Positions 8,966-20,620 of a DNA stretch of 62,991 nucleotides are shown here, piece by piece (positions within the stretch are counted from its first letter, which is position 1; each line of letters starts with the position of its first letter). The stretch covers positions 1 to 62,991 of the forward strand of contig JAOESH010000009.1 of assembly GCA_028382005.1 (NCBI GenBank). The letters run 5' to 3'. The notes under the pieces are model-generated. The model was given only the letters and a program-made list of their open reading frames with translations. It made no database searches and was not told the DNA's origin. The position numbers were made by a program, and so were the translations under genes. The stretch is from Pseudomonadota bacterium. Its GTDB lineage: Bacteria > Pseudomonadota > Alphaproteobacteria > Puniceispirillales > Marisalimonadaceae.

Positions 8966-9076
8966 TCGTGCCTCCTAATATGTTAAATAATAATTATATA
9001 TAATACTTATTTATTATAAGAAATCCATAAATAAAGTAATAATAAGAAAAAAAAATCAAAGATTTTGTAACCTAAA

Positions 9077-11467
9077 CTAGTGAGAAACACTAGATTGATC
9101 ATTTGGACGTGATTTATTTCCAGAACCTAGAGCAGAAGCGTCTAGTGGTGATATTTTTTTTGGTAGATCAACTAAAGCATTTTTAACAACTTCATCAATT
9201 TGTGACACACAAATAATTTTTAATTTATCTTTTATGTTATCTGGTATCTCAGTTAAATCTTTTTTATTATCTATGGGTATTAAAACTGTTTTTATACCTC
9301 CTCTTTTTGCAGCTAACAATTTTTCTTTTAACCCACCTATAGGAAGAATACGACCACGTAATGTGATTTCTCCTGTCATTGCAACAGAACTTTTGACCTT
9401 AATACCTGTTAACGCTGACACAATACTTGTAACCATTGCAACGCCAGCTGATGGTCCATCTTTGGGCGTTGCTCCTTCTGGAACATGAACGTGAATGTCA
9501 TTTTTTTCTAAGTCAACAGGATTTAACCCAAATGAAAGAGCTTGTGATCTTATAAAAAATTCTGCTGCCTGAACAGATTCTTTCATTACTTCACCAAGTT
9601 TACCTGTTGTAGTAACTTTACCTTTACCCTTTACATTAACTGCCTCAATAGATAATAACTCCCCACCTACTTCAGTCCAAGCTAAACCTGTAGTTATTCC
9701 AACAAGATCTTCTTTTTCAATTTCTAGTCTTTGAAAAATTGGGACACCAAGTATTTTAGTTAAATTATTTTTAGTTATTGATATTGATTTTATTTCCTTC
9801 TTTTCGATTAATGTAACAACTTTTCTAGTTAATTTAGACAATTGTCTTTCTAAACTTCGAACACCAGCTTCTCTAGTATATGATTGAATTATGAGCTTCA
9901 AAGCTTCATCATCAATTGAAAATTCAGTTTCCTTGAGTTTACAATTATCCATTTGTTTTTTAATTAAATGTCTTTTAGCAATTTCTAATTTTTCGTCTTC
10001 TGTATACCCTGCAAGTCTTATAACTTCCATCCTATCTAATAAAGCTTGTGGCATATTTAAAGTGTTTGCGGTTGTAACAAACAATACTTTAGATAAATCA
10101 TAGTCAACTTCTAGATAATGGTCTTGAAAAGTTTTATTCTGTTCAGGGTCTAACACCTCTAACAAAGCTGAAGAAGGGTCACCTCTATAATCGTTCCCCA
10201 ATTTATCAATTTCGTCTAAAAGAAATAACGGATTTATTGTTGAAGCTTTCTTCATGCTATGTATTATTTTTCCAGGCAAAGAACCTATATATGTTCTCCT
10301 ATGCCCTCTAATTTCAGCTTCGTCTCGAACTCCACCTAAAGCCATCCTTACATATTTTCGTCCTGTTGCCTGAGCAACAGACTTACCTAAGGAAGTTTTG
10401 CCAACACCTGGGGGTCCTACAAGGCACAGAATAGGACCTTTTATCTCTTTTGTTCTTTTTTGCACAGCTAAAAATTCAATAATTCTATCTTTAACTTTAT
10501 CTAATCCGTAGTGATCATTATCTAAGATCTCTCTAGCTTTAATAATGTCAGATTTAACTTTACTAACTTTTTTCCAAGGGATAGTTGTTAGCCAATCTAT
10601 ATAAGATCTGACTACTGTTGCCTCTGCACTCATTGGGCTCATATTCTTTAATTTTTTAAGTTCAGATTTAGCTTTTTCTTTAGCTTCCATAGTTAAGTTA
10701 GCTGATTTTATTTTCTCTTCTATTTCATCAAATTCATCTTTACCATCTTCAGAAGAACCTAATTCTTTTTGGATAGCTTTTAATTGTTCATTTAAATAAT
10801 ATTCGCGTTGTGTTTTTTCCATTTGTTTTTTGACACGACTTCTTACTTTTTTTTCTGAAACTAAAACACTTATTTCAGTATCAATTTTCACAATCAACTT
10901 TTCTACTCTTTGTAAAGGTTCAATTATTTCAAGAAAAGACTGTTTTTCTTCTATATTTAACAAAAGATGGTTTATAATTGTATCTGTTAAAATACTAGCA
11001 TCTGTAATTTCTGATATAGTTGACAAGATATCAGAGTTAATTTTTCCATTTAATTTTACAAATTGTTCAAAAGCTTCACTTAATCTATTAATTTGATGAA
11101 CTGAATTATCATTTTGGTTACTTGTTTCATTAATTAAATTTACCTTTGCAATTAAATGTGAACTAGTAGTTGAAATTTTATCTATAATACATCTAGATTT
11201 ACCCTCAACTAAGACCTTAACAGTTCCATCGGGTAATTTTAAAAGCTGTAAAATACTACCAATTGTACCAATTTTATATAAATCTTTTGGGTTTGGTTCA
11301 TCTATAGATGATTTTTTTTGGGTCAATAATATTATTTCTTTATTATTTTCCATTACAGATTCAAGAGCATTAATAGATTTAATTCTTCCAACAAAAAGAG
11401 GAGCGATCATGTGAGGAAATATAACAATATCCCTAAGAGGTAAAACAGGGTAAGTAATTTCAGCCAA
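9077..11467 (-). CDS. lon: ATP-dependent protease La
   Basis: A full-length 796-residue Lon: N-terminal LON substrate domain (YPVLPLRDIVIFPHM), central coiled helices, AAA+ module with Walker A GPPGVGKTS near residue 350 and Walker B PLFLLDEIDKL, and C-terminal protease domain with the catalytic Ser in KDGPSAGVAM and the catalytic Lys in the following GGLKEKLLAA region. It degrades misfolded and regulatory proteins; in alphaproteobacteria it also removes cell-cycle factors. The start is TTG with AGGA seven bases before it. It follows clpX on the same strand. Confidence 0.97.
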   Translation of the reverse strand: MAEITYPVLPLRDIVIFPHMIAPLFVGRIKSINALESVMENNKEIILLTQKKSSIDEPNPKDLYKIGTIGSILQLLKLPDGTVKVLVEGKSRCIIDKISTTSSHLIAKVNLINETSNQNDNSVHQINRLSEAFEQFVKLNGKINSDILSTISEITDASILTDTIINHLLLNIEEKQSFLEIIEPLQRVEKLIVKIDTEISVLVSEKKVRSRVKKQMEKTQREYYLNEQLKAIQKELGSSEDGKDEFDEIEEKIKSANLTMEAKEKAKSELKKLKNMSPMSAEATVVRSYIDWLTTIPWKKVSKVKSDIIKAREILDNDHYGLDKVKDRIIEFLAVQKRTKEIKGPILCLVGPPGVGKTSLGKSVAQATGRKYVRMALGGVRDEAEIRGHRRTYIGSLPGKIIHSMKKASTINPLFLLDEIDKLGNDYRGDPSSALLEVLDPEQNKTFQDHYLEVDYDLSKVLFVTTANTLNMPQALLDRMEVIRLAGYTEDEKLEIAKRHLIKKQMDNCKLKETEFSIDDEALKLIIQSYTREAGVRSLERQLSKLTRKVVTLIEKKEIKSISITKNNLTKILGVPIFQRLEIEKEDLVGITTGLAWTEVGGELLSIEAVNVKGKGKVTTTGKLGEVMKESVQAAEFFIRSQALSFGLNPVDLEKNDIHVHVPEGATPKDGPSAGVAMVTSIVSALTGIKVKSSVAMTGEITLRGRILPIGGLKEKLLAAKRGGIKTVLIPIDNKKDLTEIPDNIKDKLKIICVSQIDEVVKNALVDLPKKISPLDASALGSGNKSRPNDQSSVSH

Positions 11468-11538
11468 AATAGGATCCTTTGAATAAATTAATCATAATTT
11501 ATAAATGATAGTTTGTAATGAAAATTCAAGAGAAGAAT

Positions 11539-12807
11539 TTATAAAGAGTTATTTATTTCTTTTTTCTTTTTCTCATGAACTAAGAGAGGTTTGCTCCCCT
11601 TTAAAATTACATCCTCATTTATAATGACTTCATCTATATCAGGTTCGGAGGGTAATTCAAACATTGTATCCATAAGAACATTTTCAATTATAGAACGTAG
11701 ACCTCTTGCTCCAGTTTTAAGATTAATGGCTTTTTTAGCAACAGCTTTTAGGGCATTATCTCTAAATTCTAATTTTGTATCTTCCATTTGAAATAATTTT
11801 TGATATTGTTTCACAAGAGCGTTTTTTGGTTGCGTTAGTATTGTAACTAAGGCATCTTCATCAAGATCATCTAAAGTTGCTAATACTGGGAGTCTACCAA
11901 TAAACTCTGGTATTAGTCCATACTTAACCAAATCACCTGGTTCCACATCTTTAAGAACGTCACTTCCAGATATCTCTTGTGAATTAACTATTTGAGCACC
12001 AAAACCTATTGAAGAGCCTTTATTTCTATTTGATATAAGTTTATCGAGACCAGCAAAAGCACCACCACATATAAAAAGAATATTTGTTGTGTCAACTTGG
12101 AGGAATTCTTGTTGAGGATGCTTTCTTCCACCTTGAGGAGGAACTGCTGCAATAGTACCTTCCATAATTTTCAATAAAGCCTGCTGAACACCTTCACCAC
12201 TAACGTCTCTAGTTATAGATGGATTTTCTGATTTTCTTGAAATCTTATCAACTTCATCAATATAAACAATACCCTTTTGAGCTCTTTCAACATTATAATC
12301 AGATGCCTGTAATAACTTGAGAATTATGTTTTCAACGTCTTCCCCAACATAACCTGCTTCAGTTAGAGTGGTTGCGTCCGCCATAGTAAAAGGAACATCT
12401 AGTATTTTAGCTAAAGTTTGAGCCAATAAAGTTTTTCCACAACCAGTTGGACCAACTAACAAAATATTTGATTTAGAGATTTCTATGTCATTCATGTCTG
12501 TTAAATTTGTTAATCTTTTATAGTGATTATGAACAGCTACTGACAAAACTCTTTTTGCTTTAGGTTGACCAATAACATAATCGTCCAAAATTTTACAAAT
12601 TTCAGCCGGCGAAGGTATACCTTTTTTATCCTTTGTGATTGTAGATTTATGTTCCTCTCTTATGATGTCCATACAGAGTTCAACACATTCGTCACAAATA
12701 AATACAGTTGGTCCAGCAATTAATTTTTTTACTTCATGCTGACTTTTACCACAGAATGAACAATATAAAGTTGTTTTATTCTTACCTTCATTGTTCTGTT
12801 CGTTCAT
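11539..12807 (-). CDS. clpX: ClpXP unfoldase subunit ClpX
   Basis: The 422-residue AAA+ unfoldase has the N-terminal C4 zinc-binding domain (CSFCGK near 16-21, ICDECVELC near 38-46), Walker A GPTGCGKT near 120, Walker [10 protein letters not shown], and the sensor 2 motif GARGLRS. It unfolds tagged proteins and feeds them to ClpP through the IGF-type loop. It starts 69 bases after the clpP stop and is followed by lon. Confidence 0.97.
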   Translation of the reverse strand: MNEQNNEGKNKTTLYCSFCGKSQHEVKKLIAGPTVFICDECVELCMDIIREEHKSTITKDKKGIPSPAEICKILDDYVIGQPKAKRVLSVAVHNHYKRLTNLTDMNDIEISKSNILLVGPTGCGKTLLAQTLAKILDVPFTMADATTLTEAGYVGEDVENIILKLLQASDYNVERAQKGIVYIDEVDKISRKSENPSITRDVSGEGVQQALLKIMEGTIAAVPPQGGRKHPQQEFLQVDTTNILFICGGAFAGLDKLISNRNKGSSIGFGAQIVNSQEISGSDVLKDVEPGDLVKYGLIPEFIGRLPVLATLDDLDEDALVTILTQPKNALVKQYQKLFQMEDTKLEFRDNALKAVAKKAINLKTGARGLRSIIENVLMDTMFELPSEPDIDEVIINEDVILKGSKPLLVHEKKKKEINNSL

Positions 12808-12876
12808 TTTAATACCTCTACAATCAATATATTTAACATTATTCTATTTATTTAATATAAAATGCAATATAAAAAA

Positions 12877-13521
12877 TTAAGTTTCTTTAATACTTGGTCT
12901 TTTAGTTACCACCTCGTCTATTAGACCTTTTTGAAGAGCATCTTCAGGTGATAAGAATGTATCTCTATCCATTAATCCTTCTATTTCTGCAATTTTCTTG
13001 CCAGAATGTTTTACATAGATTTCATTCAGTCTTGACCTTAAATTTATAATTTCTTTAGCGTGAATTTCAATGTCACTAGCTTGACCTTGAAATCCTCCAG
13101 AAGGCTGATGGGTCATGATCCTAGCGTTAGGTAAGCAATATCTTTTATTTTCAGCACCTGCAGTTAACAGGAGTGAACCCATACTGGCAGCCTGTCCAAT
13201 ACATACAGTAGATACATCTGGCTTAATATATTCCATTGTATCATATATTGACAAACCAGAAGTAACAACACCCCCAGGAGAATTAATATACATTGATATA
13301 TCTTTTTTTGGGTTTTCAGCTTCTAAAAATAATAATTGTGCACATACCAAGGACGCAATTCCATCGTCAATAGGACCAACTAAAAAAATAATCCTTTCCT
13401 TTAATAGTCTTGAATATATGTCATATGATCTTTCACCCCTACTAGTTTGTTCTACTACCATAGGAACAAGAGCAGCCTTTTTATTATAAGGGTTAAAAGA
13501 ATTAAAGAAATCATTGGCCAT
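12877..13521 (-). CDS. clpP: ATP-dependent Clp protease proteolytic subunit
   Basis: The 214-residue serine peptidase of the S14 family has the catalytic Ser in [10 protein letters not shown] and the catalytic His in MTHQPSGG; the third residue, Asp, would fall in the region [19 protein letters not shown] forms the substrate/oxyanion strand. It makes tetradecameric chambers driven by ClpX. It lies between tig and clpX, all minus strand, an order common across proteobacteria. Confidence 0.97.
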   Translation of the reverse strand: MANDFFNSFNPYNKKAALVPMVVEQTSRGERSYDIYSRLLKERIIFLVGPIDDGIASLVCAQLLFLEAENPKKDISMYINSPGGVVTSGLSIYDTMEYIKPDVSTVCIGQAASMGSLLLTAGAENKRYCLPNARIMTHQPSGGFQGQASDIEIHAKEIINLRSRLNEIYVKHSGKKIAEIEGLMDRDTFLSPEDALQKGLIDEVVTKRPSIKET

Positions 13522-13556
13522 TTTTTAATTTTCTCCTCAAAAAATATTATTAAATT

Positions 13557-14987
13557 TTACACCTTGTCTTTGTTTTTTATTTTAGGTGCTGATTTTTTTG
13601 TTTTTTTATTGGTAACAAGTTTATTTGATTTTTTGGCTTTTTCTGCCTCTTTTTTTAAATCTAAATCTTCTTGTTTGTAAAGATCTTCAACTGAAATTGT
13701 TTTTTCTTTCGTATTTGCTAATTCCAAAATAAAATCGATTATTTTATCTTCAAATATTGGTCCAGAAAGTTGCTGTTGTGCTTCTGGATTATTTTTAAAA
13801 TAATCCATAACCTGTTTTTCTTGACCAGGATACTTTTGTATCTCCTTCATCATCGCATTTCTAGTATCCTCTTCTTCAACTTTAATATTATTTTTCCTAC
13901 CAATTTCTGAAAGTAAGAGGCCTAACCTTACTCTCCTTTTTGCTATTTCAGATGCATCTAATTTTTCGTCTTTAGTCATCCCTTTATCAGATTCTGGTTC
14001 ATTGTTTTCATTATCTGGCTGCGCATTTGGATTCATGGATTTGCAAATACTATTATATTCTTCTTTTTCAAGCGTTTCGGGAAGTTCAAAAGAAACAGTT
14101 TCAGCTAATTTATCTAAGATCTGTCTTTTAGATTTTTCTCGACTCGCTTGATCATGTTGTTTGCCCATTTGTTCTAAAACACCTTTTTTAAGAGCACTTA
14201 AATCTTCCATTCCTAATGTTTTTGCAAAATCATCATCAATTTTTAAATCTATATCTTCTTTAATTTCATTGATAATTGTTGCAAAATTAGCTTTTTTCCC
14301 TGCTAAATTTTTAGCTTGATAATCATCTGGGAAAGTAACTTTTACATCTATTTTTTTGCCCTTTACAGCTCCAATCAAACCATCTTCAAATCCAGGTATA
14401 AAAGAATTTGATCCAAGCTTCAAATTATGACCTTTAGCTTCGCCACCTTCAAAAGGTTTCCCATCGACAGTTCCTAAGAAATCAATAACAACTGTATCAC
14501 CAGCTTTTGCAGCTCTAGCCTTCTTTATTGCAGAAGTACCAATGTTATCCTTAGCTATTTTTTCTACAGCATCATCAACTTCATTATCGTTAATCTTCAC
14601 AACATGTTTAATAATATCTAAACTCGATAAATCTGGAATCTCAAAATCAGGCATGATCTCAACTGATAGTTTTGCCTTAAGATCTTCACCATCTTCAAAA
14701 GAAACTATTTCAATTTTTGGTTGAGATGACGGCGTTAGTTTGTTTTTCTCCATTACTTCTTTAGTAGCACTATCAACAGATTCTCTAACAACTTCACCAA
14801 GCACCTGTTTTCCAAATCTATTTTTTACTACTGAAACTGGAACTTTTCCTGGTCTAAAACCAGGAAGAGTTGCTTCTTTGGCAATATTACTAAGTTTTTC
14901 ATTGACTAATTTACTTATTTCCAAACTAGTAATAACAACTTCAAATTCACGCTTTAGACCTTCCGACAAAGTTTGAGTAATTCCCAT
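13557..14987 (-). CDS. tig: Trigger factor (ribosome-bound chaperone and peptidyl-prolyl isomerase)
   Basis: The 476-residue protein shows the three trigger factor domains: ribosome-binding N-domain with the signature LPGFRPGKVP near residues 39-48, FKBP-type isomerase domain from about 155 to 245 (DTVVIDFLGTVDGKPFEGG, LGSNSFIPGFEDGLIG), and a helical C-domain. The tail after about residue 440 is strongly lysine-rich (KKTKKSAPKIKNKDK) and longer than in E. coli, which ends near 432; extended charged tails are common in alphaproteobacterial trigger factors. It heads the tig-clpP-clpX-lon run. Confidence 0.96.
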   Translation of the reverse strand: MGITQTLSEGLKREFEVVITSLEISKLVNEKLSNIAKEATLPGFRPGKVPVSVVKNRFGKQVLGEVVRESVDSATKEVMEKNKLTPSSQPKIEIVSFEDGEDLKAKLSVEIMPDFEIPDLSSLDIIKHVVKINDNEVDDAVEKIAKDNIGTSAIKKARAAKAGDTVVIDFLGTVDGKPFEGGEAKGHNLKLGSNSFIPGFEDGLIGAVKGKKIDVKVTFPDDYQAKNLAGKKANFATIINEIKEDIDLKIDDDFAKTLGMEDLSALKKGVLEQMGKQHDQASREKSKRQILDKLAETVSFELPETLEKEEYNSICKSMNPNAQPDNENNEPESDKGMTKDEKLDASEIAKRRVRLGLLLSEIGRKNNIKVEEEDTRNAMMKEIQKYPGQEKQVMDYFKNNPEAQQQLSGPIFEDKIIDFILELANTKEKTISVEDLYKQEDLDLKKEAEKAKKSNKLVTNKKTKKSAPKIKNKDKV

Positions 14988-15038
14988 ATTATTTTAAACC
15001 TCTTAAATTTCTTAAATTAGGTTAGATTTAAATATTAT

Positions 15039-15123
15039 TGGTGCGGGCGAAGGGACTTGAACCCCCACACCTTTCGATACAAGAACCTAAATCTTGCGCG
15101 TCTACCAGTTCCGCCACGCCCGC
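15039..15123 (-). tRNA. tRNA-Leu (TAG)
   Basis: An 85-base class II tRNA on the minus strand: acceptor GCGGGCG/CGCCCGC, anticodon stem CAAGA/TCTTG, loop TTTAGGT giving anticodon TAG, a long variable arm, T arm with GGTTCAAGTCC, encoded CCA. Confidence 0.94.
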
Positions 15124-15205
15124 ACGTTGATAAAATTATATCTAATTTAATTAATAGCTAACTTAGGAAAGCTTATACGTCAAGTTAGAATGATACAAAA
15201 TAAGT

Positions 15206-15283
15206 TGGGGCGAGTGACCGGCTTCGAACCGGCGACCTCAGGTACCACAAACCCGCGCTCTAACCAACTGAGCTACACCCGCC
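15206..15283 (-). tRNA. tRNA-His (GTG)
   Basis: Cloverleaf on the minus strand with acceptor GCGGGTG/CACTCGC plus the extra 5' G(-1) paired with C73 that marks tRNA-His; anticodon stem CGGGT/ACCTG, loop TTGTGGT, anticodon GTG; encoded CCA. Confidence 0.94.
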
Positions 15284-15390
15284 ATACTTAATTTAAATAT
15301 AAATAATATCCATGGAAATTAATAATATTTATTTTAGATTTAGTTATGTATAAGTATTTAATAATTTAAATTTAATCAAGGTTTTATTAA

Positions 15391-16566
15391 ATGGAAAATA
15401 ATTTTTATAAAATTGCTAATAGAAATAATAACTTAGGAACTGAAACAGCATTTACAGTATTGGCAAAAGCTAATAAACTAGCGCTCGAAGGGAAAAGTAT
15501 TATTAATTTAGGAATTGGGCAACCAGATTTTACAACTCCTGAACATATAGTTGAAGCAGGTATAAAGGCTCTAAAAGACGGACATCATGGATACACTCAA
15601 TCAACAGGCATGCCAGAACTTAGAGAAGCGGTATCAAACGATATTCATAAAAGACATAAAGTAAACATATCACCAGACAATATTTTAATTGTTCCTGGTG
15701 GCAAGGTAATTATATTTTTTTCAGCTATGTTACTAGGCGAAAAGAATAAAGAAATTTTATATCCAAACCCTGGATTTCCAATATATGAATCTGCAATTAA
15801 TTACTCAGGTGCAAATGCTATACCCTACAGACTAAGTGAAAGTAAGGGTTTTTCTTTTTCTGCAAACGACATACTTAATAAAATTAATGATAAAACTAGT
15901 TTAGTTATTATAAACAGTCCAGCAAACCCAACAGGAGGCGTTGTGCCTAAAGTTGAATTAGAGATACTTGCTAAAGGATTAGAAAAATTTCCAGATGTAG
16001 TCTTAATGAGTGATGAAATCTATGATCAATTTTGTTTTGGTGAAAATACTTTTACTTCTATGTTAACTTTTCCAGAAATTAGAAATAGGTTAATTATTTT
16101 AAATGGATGGTCTAAGACTTATGCTATGACTGGATGGAGACTAGGTTACGGAATATTTCCTAAAAAACTATATGGCATAGCTGAAAAATTAGCTGTGAAC
16201 ATCCACTCGTGTGTTAATGCAAGCGCCCAATTTGCAGCTTTAGAAGCATTACAAGGTCCTCAAGATTGTGTTTTAGAAATGAATAACACATTTAAAAGAA
16301 GAGCTGGAATGATGCAAAACAGACTCAACAAAATCGAAGGTTTTAGTTGTCAAGAACCTAATGGTGCATTTTATTGCTTTCCTAATATTACTGGAACAAA
16401 AAAAACTTCTACTGAAGTTCAAAACAAGCTATTGGATGAAATAGGTGTTGCTACAGTAGCTGGACCTTCATTTGGTCAATATGGAGAAGGTTTTTTAAGA
16501 CTTTCTTGTGCTAACTCTGATGAAGCCATAGAAGAAGCTATAGCAAGAATTAGAAATATTTTTTAA
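15391..16566 (+). CDS. PLP-dependent aminotransferase, aspartate aminotransferase type (class I)
   Basis: A 391-residue cytosolic enzyme with all fold type I landmarks: GIGQPDF near residue 42, NSPANPTGG near 175, MSDEIYDQF (PLP-binding Asp and Tyr), and the PLP lysine in NGWSKTYAMTGWRLGYG near 236-252, with the carboxylate-binding Arg in GFLRLSCA near the end. The family moves amino groups between aspartate, alanine or aromatic amino acids and 2-oxo acids. It lies upstream of glnB-glnA on the same strand with a 110-base gap, so co-regulation with nitrogen genes is possible but not shown. Confidence 0.88.
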   Translation: MENNFYKIANRNNNLGTETAFTVLAKANKLALEGKSIINLGIGQPDFTTPEHIVEAGIKALKDGHHGYTQSTGMPELREAVSNDIHKRHKVNISPDNILIVPGGKVIIFFSAMLLGEKNKEILYPNPGFPIYESAINYSGANAIPYRLSESKGFSFSANDILNKINDKTSLVIINSPANPTGGVVPKVELEILAKGLEKFPDVVLMSDEIYDQFCFGENTFTSMLTFPEIRNRLIILNGWSKTYAMTGWRLGYGIFPKKLYGIAEKLAVNIHSCVNASAQFAALEALQGPQDCVLEMNNTFKRRAGMMQNRLNKIEGFSCQEPNGAFYCFPNITGTKKTSTEVQNKLLDEIGVATVAGPSFGQYGEGFLRLSCANSDEAIEEAIARIRNIF

Positions 16567-16658
16567 ATAGAATTTGCCTAATTTTTAATCACTTTTTTTT
16601 TATTATATAGATTTATTAAATGTTATTTGAGAATTTATGAGAAATAATAAATATGTAA

Positions 16659-17015
<357 letters not shown>

Positions 17016-17038
17016 ATTAAAAATGGAGTAACTACAAA

Positions 17039-18448
17039 ATGTCAGATGTAAAAAAAATTATCGAAATAATTAAAGAAAAAGAAATTCAATTCATTGATCT
17101 TCGTTTCACAGACCCTAGAGGTAAAATGCAACATGTATCTCAACACGTGAGTACTATAGACGAAAAAAGTCTTGTTGAAGGCTTTATGTTCGATGGATCC
17201 TCTATTGCAGGATGGAAAGCAATTAATGAGTCAGATATGAAATTAATGCCAGACTGCTCGAGAAGCATTGTTGATCCTTTCTTCTCACAACCTACATTAT
17301 CAATATTTTGTGATGTACTAGAACCAATGTCTGGAAAACCATATGAAAGAGATCCAAGATCAACTGCTAAACAAGCTTTAACTTATATGAGTTCAATTGG
17401 TATAGGTGACACTGCTTATTTTGGCCCAGAACCAGAGTTTTTTGTCTTTGACGATGTTAAATATGAAACTGAAATGCATTCTTCATCTTATAAAATAGAT
17501 TCTGCTGAGGGTCCTTATAATTCAGGTAAAAACTTTGACGAAGGAAACATGGGACATAGGCCTGGTGTAAAAGGTGGTTATTTTCCAGTTCCTCCAGTTG
17601 ACTCTGCCCAAGATTTAAGAAGTGAAATGGTTCTCTCACTTGTCGACATGGGAGTTCCAATGGAAAAACATCACCATGAAGTTGCACCTTCACAACATGA
17701 ATTAGGTATGATGTTTGGAACTTTGATTGATACAGCTGACAATGTTCAATTATATAAATATGCAGTTCATAATGTAGCTCATTCTTTTGGTCAAACAGCT
17801 ACTTTTATGCCTAAACCAGTTGCAGGTGACAACGGTACTGGTATGCACTGCCATCAATCTATTTGGAAAGATGGTAAACCTTTGTTTGCTGGGGATAAAT
17901 ACGCTGAACTATCAGAAATGTGTTTATACTATATTGGCGGTATAATTAAACATGCCAAAGCCCTAAATGCTTTCACAAATCCATCAACTAATTCTTATAA
18001 AAGATTAATACCTGGTTATGAGGCTCCAGTTATTTTAGCTTATTCTGCTAGAAATAGATCTGCTTCTTGCAGGATACCTTTTACTGACAGCCCAAACGGA
18101 AAAAGAGTAGAAGTAAGATTTCCTGATGCAACAGCAAATCCTTACTTAGCTTTTTCTGCTATGCTTATGGCAGGTTTAGACGGCATTGAAAATAAAATCC
18201 ATCCCGGTAATGCAATGGATGAGGATTTATATGAGTTACCAGCTAGTGAGCTAGCAAGTATCCCCACTGTTTGCGGTTCTTTAAGAGAAGCCTTAGATGC
18301 CCTAAGAGAAGATATGTCTTTTTTAACAAAAGGTAATGTGTTTACTGAAGATCAAATTGAAGCTTACATTGATTTAAAAATGGAAGAAGTTGTCCAGTTT
18401 GAACATGCACCACATCCTGTTGAATTTAAAATGTACTATTCCAGTTAA
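17039..18448 (+). CDS. glnA: Glutamine synthetase, type I
   Basis: A full-length 469-residue GSI-beta enzyme. The N-terminal beta-grasp domain has FTDPRGK and FDGSSI; the catalytic core has [45 protein letters not shown] and RSASCRIP. The adenylylation Tyr398 lies in DLYELPASE, so activity is likely tuned by GlnE through GlnB. It makes glutamine from glutamate and ammonia. It is followed by a hairpin terminator. Confidence 0.97.
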   Translation: MSDVKKIIEIIKEKEIQFIDLRFTDPRGKMQHVSQHVSTIDEKSLVEGFMFDGSSIAGWKAINESDMKLMPDCSRSIVDPFFSQPTLSIFCDVLEPMSGKPYERDPRSTAKQALTYMSSIGIGDTAYFGPEPEFFVFDDVKYETEMHSSSYKIDSAEGPYNSGKNFDEGNMGHRPGVKGGYFPVPPVDSAQDLRSEMVLSLVDMGVPMEKHHHEVAPSQHELGMMFGTLIDTADNVQLYKYAVHNVAHSFGQTATFMPKPVAGDNGTGMHCHQSIWKDGKPLFAGDKYAELSEMCLYYIGGIIKHAKALNAFTNPSTNSYKRLIPGYEAPVILAYSARNRSASCRIPFTDSPNGKRVEVRFPDATANPYLAFSAMLMAGLDGIENKIHPGNAMDEDLYELPASELASIPTVCGSLREALDALREDMSFLTKGNVFTEDQIEAYIDLKMEEVVQFEHAPHPVEFKMYYSS

Positions 18449-18464
18449 CTAACTGTATATGAAA

Positions 18465-18496
18465 TAAAAAGTCCAATCTCACGTTGGGTTTTTTTG
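18465..18496 (+). terminator. Rho-independent terminator after glnA
   Basis: Stem GTCCAA with TTGGGT (one G-U and one U-G pair), loop TCTCACG, flanked by an A run on the left and a run of seven T on the right, 17 bases after the glnA stop. Confidence 0.75.
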
Positions 18497-18574
18497 TTTT
18501 AAATTTATTTAATTACTGCTAAATGTTGTTACTTAAATACCAACAACCACTAAATCATGTGATATAAATTTTTT

Positions 18575-20539
18575 ATGAAACAAAATCTACTAAATCAAAA
18601 TACATATTCTGCGTCAGAAATTGAGGTTCTAGAAGGGCTGGAACCTGTTCGTCATAGACCTGGAATGTATATAGGTGGAACTGATAGAAATGCATTACAT
18701 CATTTAGCTGTAGAGATAATTGATAATTGCATGGATGAAGTTGTTGCAAAACACGCAACCACCATAAATGTAGAACTTTTAAAAGACAACTTTATTGCAA
18801 TAAGTGATAACGGTAGAGGCATACCTGTAGACAATCATCCAAAATTTAAAAATAAATCAGCATTAGAAATAATTATGACAACCTTACATTCTGGAGGTAA
18901 ATTTTCAAATAAAAACTATATAACCTCTGGGGGACTTCATGGTGTAGGAGCTTCAGTGGTAAATGCTCTATCCGAATATATGAAAGTAGAGGTTATAAGA
19001 TCAGGTTTTTTATACAGACAAGAATTTTCAAGAGGATTACCTACGACAGGACTTTTAAAAATAGAACCTACAAAAAAATCAACTGGAACAATGATTTCAT
19101 TCAAACCAGATAATACTATATTTGTTGACAACTGTACTTTTAGTCCTGAAAAAATTTTTAAAATTTTAGAATATAAAGCATATTTAGTTGCAGGAGTTCA
19201 AATTAATTGGAAATGTCATTCTTCATTAATAGTTGAAAACAGTAATTTACCTATATCAAAAAAACTATGTTTTTTGAATGGATTGAGTGAATATATAAAT
19301 TCTAAAACATCTAATACCCAAATGTTTACAGCCTCTTCTTTTGAAGACAACGTCAAAATAGAACAAGAAAGTGTAGAATGGGCAGTTAGGTGGTTTACAC
19401 ATGATGAGGATAGTTTTATAGACACTTTTTGTAATACAGTTCCAACTCCCCTTGGTGGTACTCATGAATTAGGTTTTAGACAAGCTTTTACAAAAGGTAT
19501 AAGAAGTTTTGCAGATATAAAAGGATTTAAAAGAGCTAACGAACTTGTCTACGATGATTTAATGCTTTCAAGTGGTTCAATATTGTCAGTTTTTGTTAAA
19601 GATCCTCAATTTCAAGGTCAGACAAAAGAAAAACTAGTTAACACTTCAACTACCAAACTTGTAGAAACAGCTATCAAAGACAGATTTGAGACTTGGTTAA
19701 ATAATAATACTGAAAGAGGCGAGGCAATCCTTAACCAAACAATAGAGCAATATGAAGAAAGAAAAAGGAAGAAGAAAGAAAAAGACGTATCAAGAAAAAC
19801 TCTAACAAAAAAAATTCGTTTACCAGGTAAATTAGCTGACTGTTCTAGTAATAAATTTGAAGAATCTGAGCTATTTATTGTAGAAGGAGATAGTGCTGGA
19901 GGCTCTGCGAAACAAGCTAGAGACAGAAAGACACAAGCTGTTTTACCCTTAAAAGGTAAAATTCTAAATGTAGCCAGCGCCTCAAATGAAAAAACGGCTC
20001 AAAATCAAGAAATAAACGATTTAAAACAAGCAATGGGTTTAAGCCAGGCTTCAACTAAATATATTAACAACCTTAGATATAACAAAATTATTATAATGAC
20101 AGACGCTGATGTTGATGGTGCGCATATAGCGGCTTTACTTTTAACTTTTTTTTATAATAATTTTCCTGAAATTATAGAAAATGGTAATTTGTACCTTGCT
20201 CAACCTCCATTATATAGAGTTACACTGAATGGTAAGTCTTTTTATGCGCAAACAGAGGATGCAAAAAATACAATAATAAATAAAAAGTTCTCAGGAAAAG
20301 GCTTTGTTAGTCGCTTTAAGGGTTTGGGAGAAATGCCTCCATCGCAATTAAGAGAAACAACTATGAACCCCAAGACAAGAGTTTTACTTAAAATCACTCT
20401 TCCAAAAAGAGACATAAACGAAGCAGATGATAGAAGATTAGTTGACGAGTTAGTTAATATTTTAATGGGGAAAAAACCAGAGCTTCGCTTCAAATATATT
20501 CAAGAAAACGCTAATTTAGTAAATAATTATGATATATAA
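18575..20539 (+). CDS. parE: DNA topoisomerase IV subunit B
   Basis: The 654-residue type IIA ATPase subunit has the GHKL motifs EIIDNCMDE, DNGRGIPVD and GGLHGVGASVVNALS, then a transducer domain, and TOPRIM motifs EGDSAGGSAKQARDR near 440 and DADVDGAH near 510. RPGMYIGGTD and DRKTQAVLPLKGKILNV with no GyrB-type insertion point to ParE rather than GyrB. With ParC it unlinks daughter chromosomes. It is a single plus-strand gene after the glnA terminator. Confidence 0.93.
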   Translation: MKQNLLNQNTYSASEIEVLEGLEPVRHRPGMYIGGTDRNALHHLAVEIIDNCMDEVVAKHATTINVELLKDNFIAISDNGRGIPVDNHPKFKNKSALEIIMTTLHSGGKFSNKNYITSGGLHGVGASVVNALSEYMKVEVIRSGFLYRQEFSRGLPTTGLLKIEPTKKSTGTMISFKPDNTIFVDNCTFSPEKIFKILEYKAYLVAGVQINWKCHSSLIVENSNLPISKKLCFLNGLSEYINSKTSNTQMFTASSFEDNVKIEQESVEWAVRWFTHDEDSFIDTFCNTVPTPLGGTHELGFRQAFTKGIRSFADIKGFKRANELVYDDLMLSSGSILSVFVKDPQFQGQTKEKLVNTSTTKLVETAIKDRFETWLNNNTERGEAILNQTIEQYEERKRKKKEKDVSRKTLTKKIRLPGKLADCSSNKFEESELFIVEGDSAGGSAKQARDRKTQAVLPLKGKILNVASASNEKTAQNQEINDLKQAMGLSQASTKYINNLRYNKIIIMTDADVDGAHIAALLLTFFYNNFPEIIENGNLYLAQPPLYRVTLNGKSFYAQTEDAKNTIINKKFSGKGFVSRFKGLGEMPPSQLRETTMNPKTRVLLKITLPKRDINEADDRRLVDELVNILMGKKPELRFKYIQENANLVNNYDI

Positions 20540-20620
20540 TTAATTTTTTTTAATGAGTTTTAATTGACTTTTTTAAATAACAAAGTATTAACCTATAAAA
20601 TTATTATGTAAGGAATGTTT

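Noticed and set aside
13115-13489. 124-codon open frame opposite clpP
   Set aside because: Antisense to a well-conserved essential gene, no ribosome-binding site and no recognisable domain.
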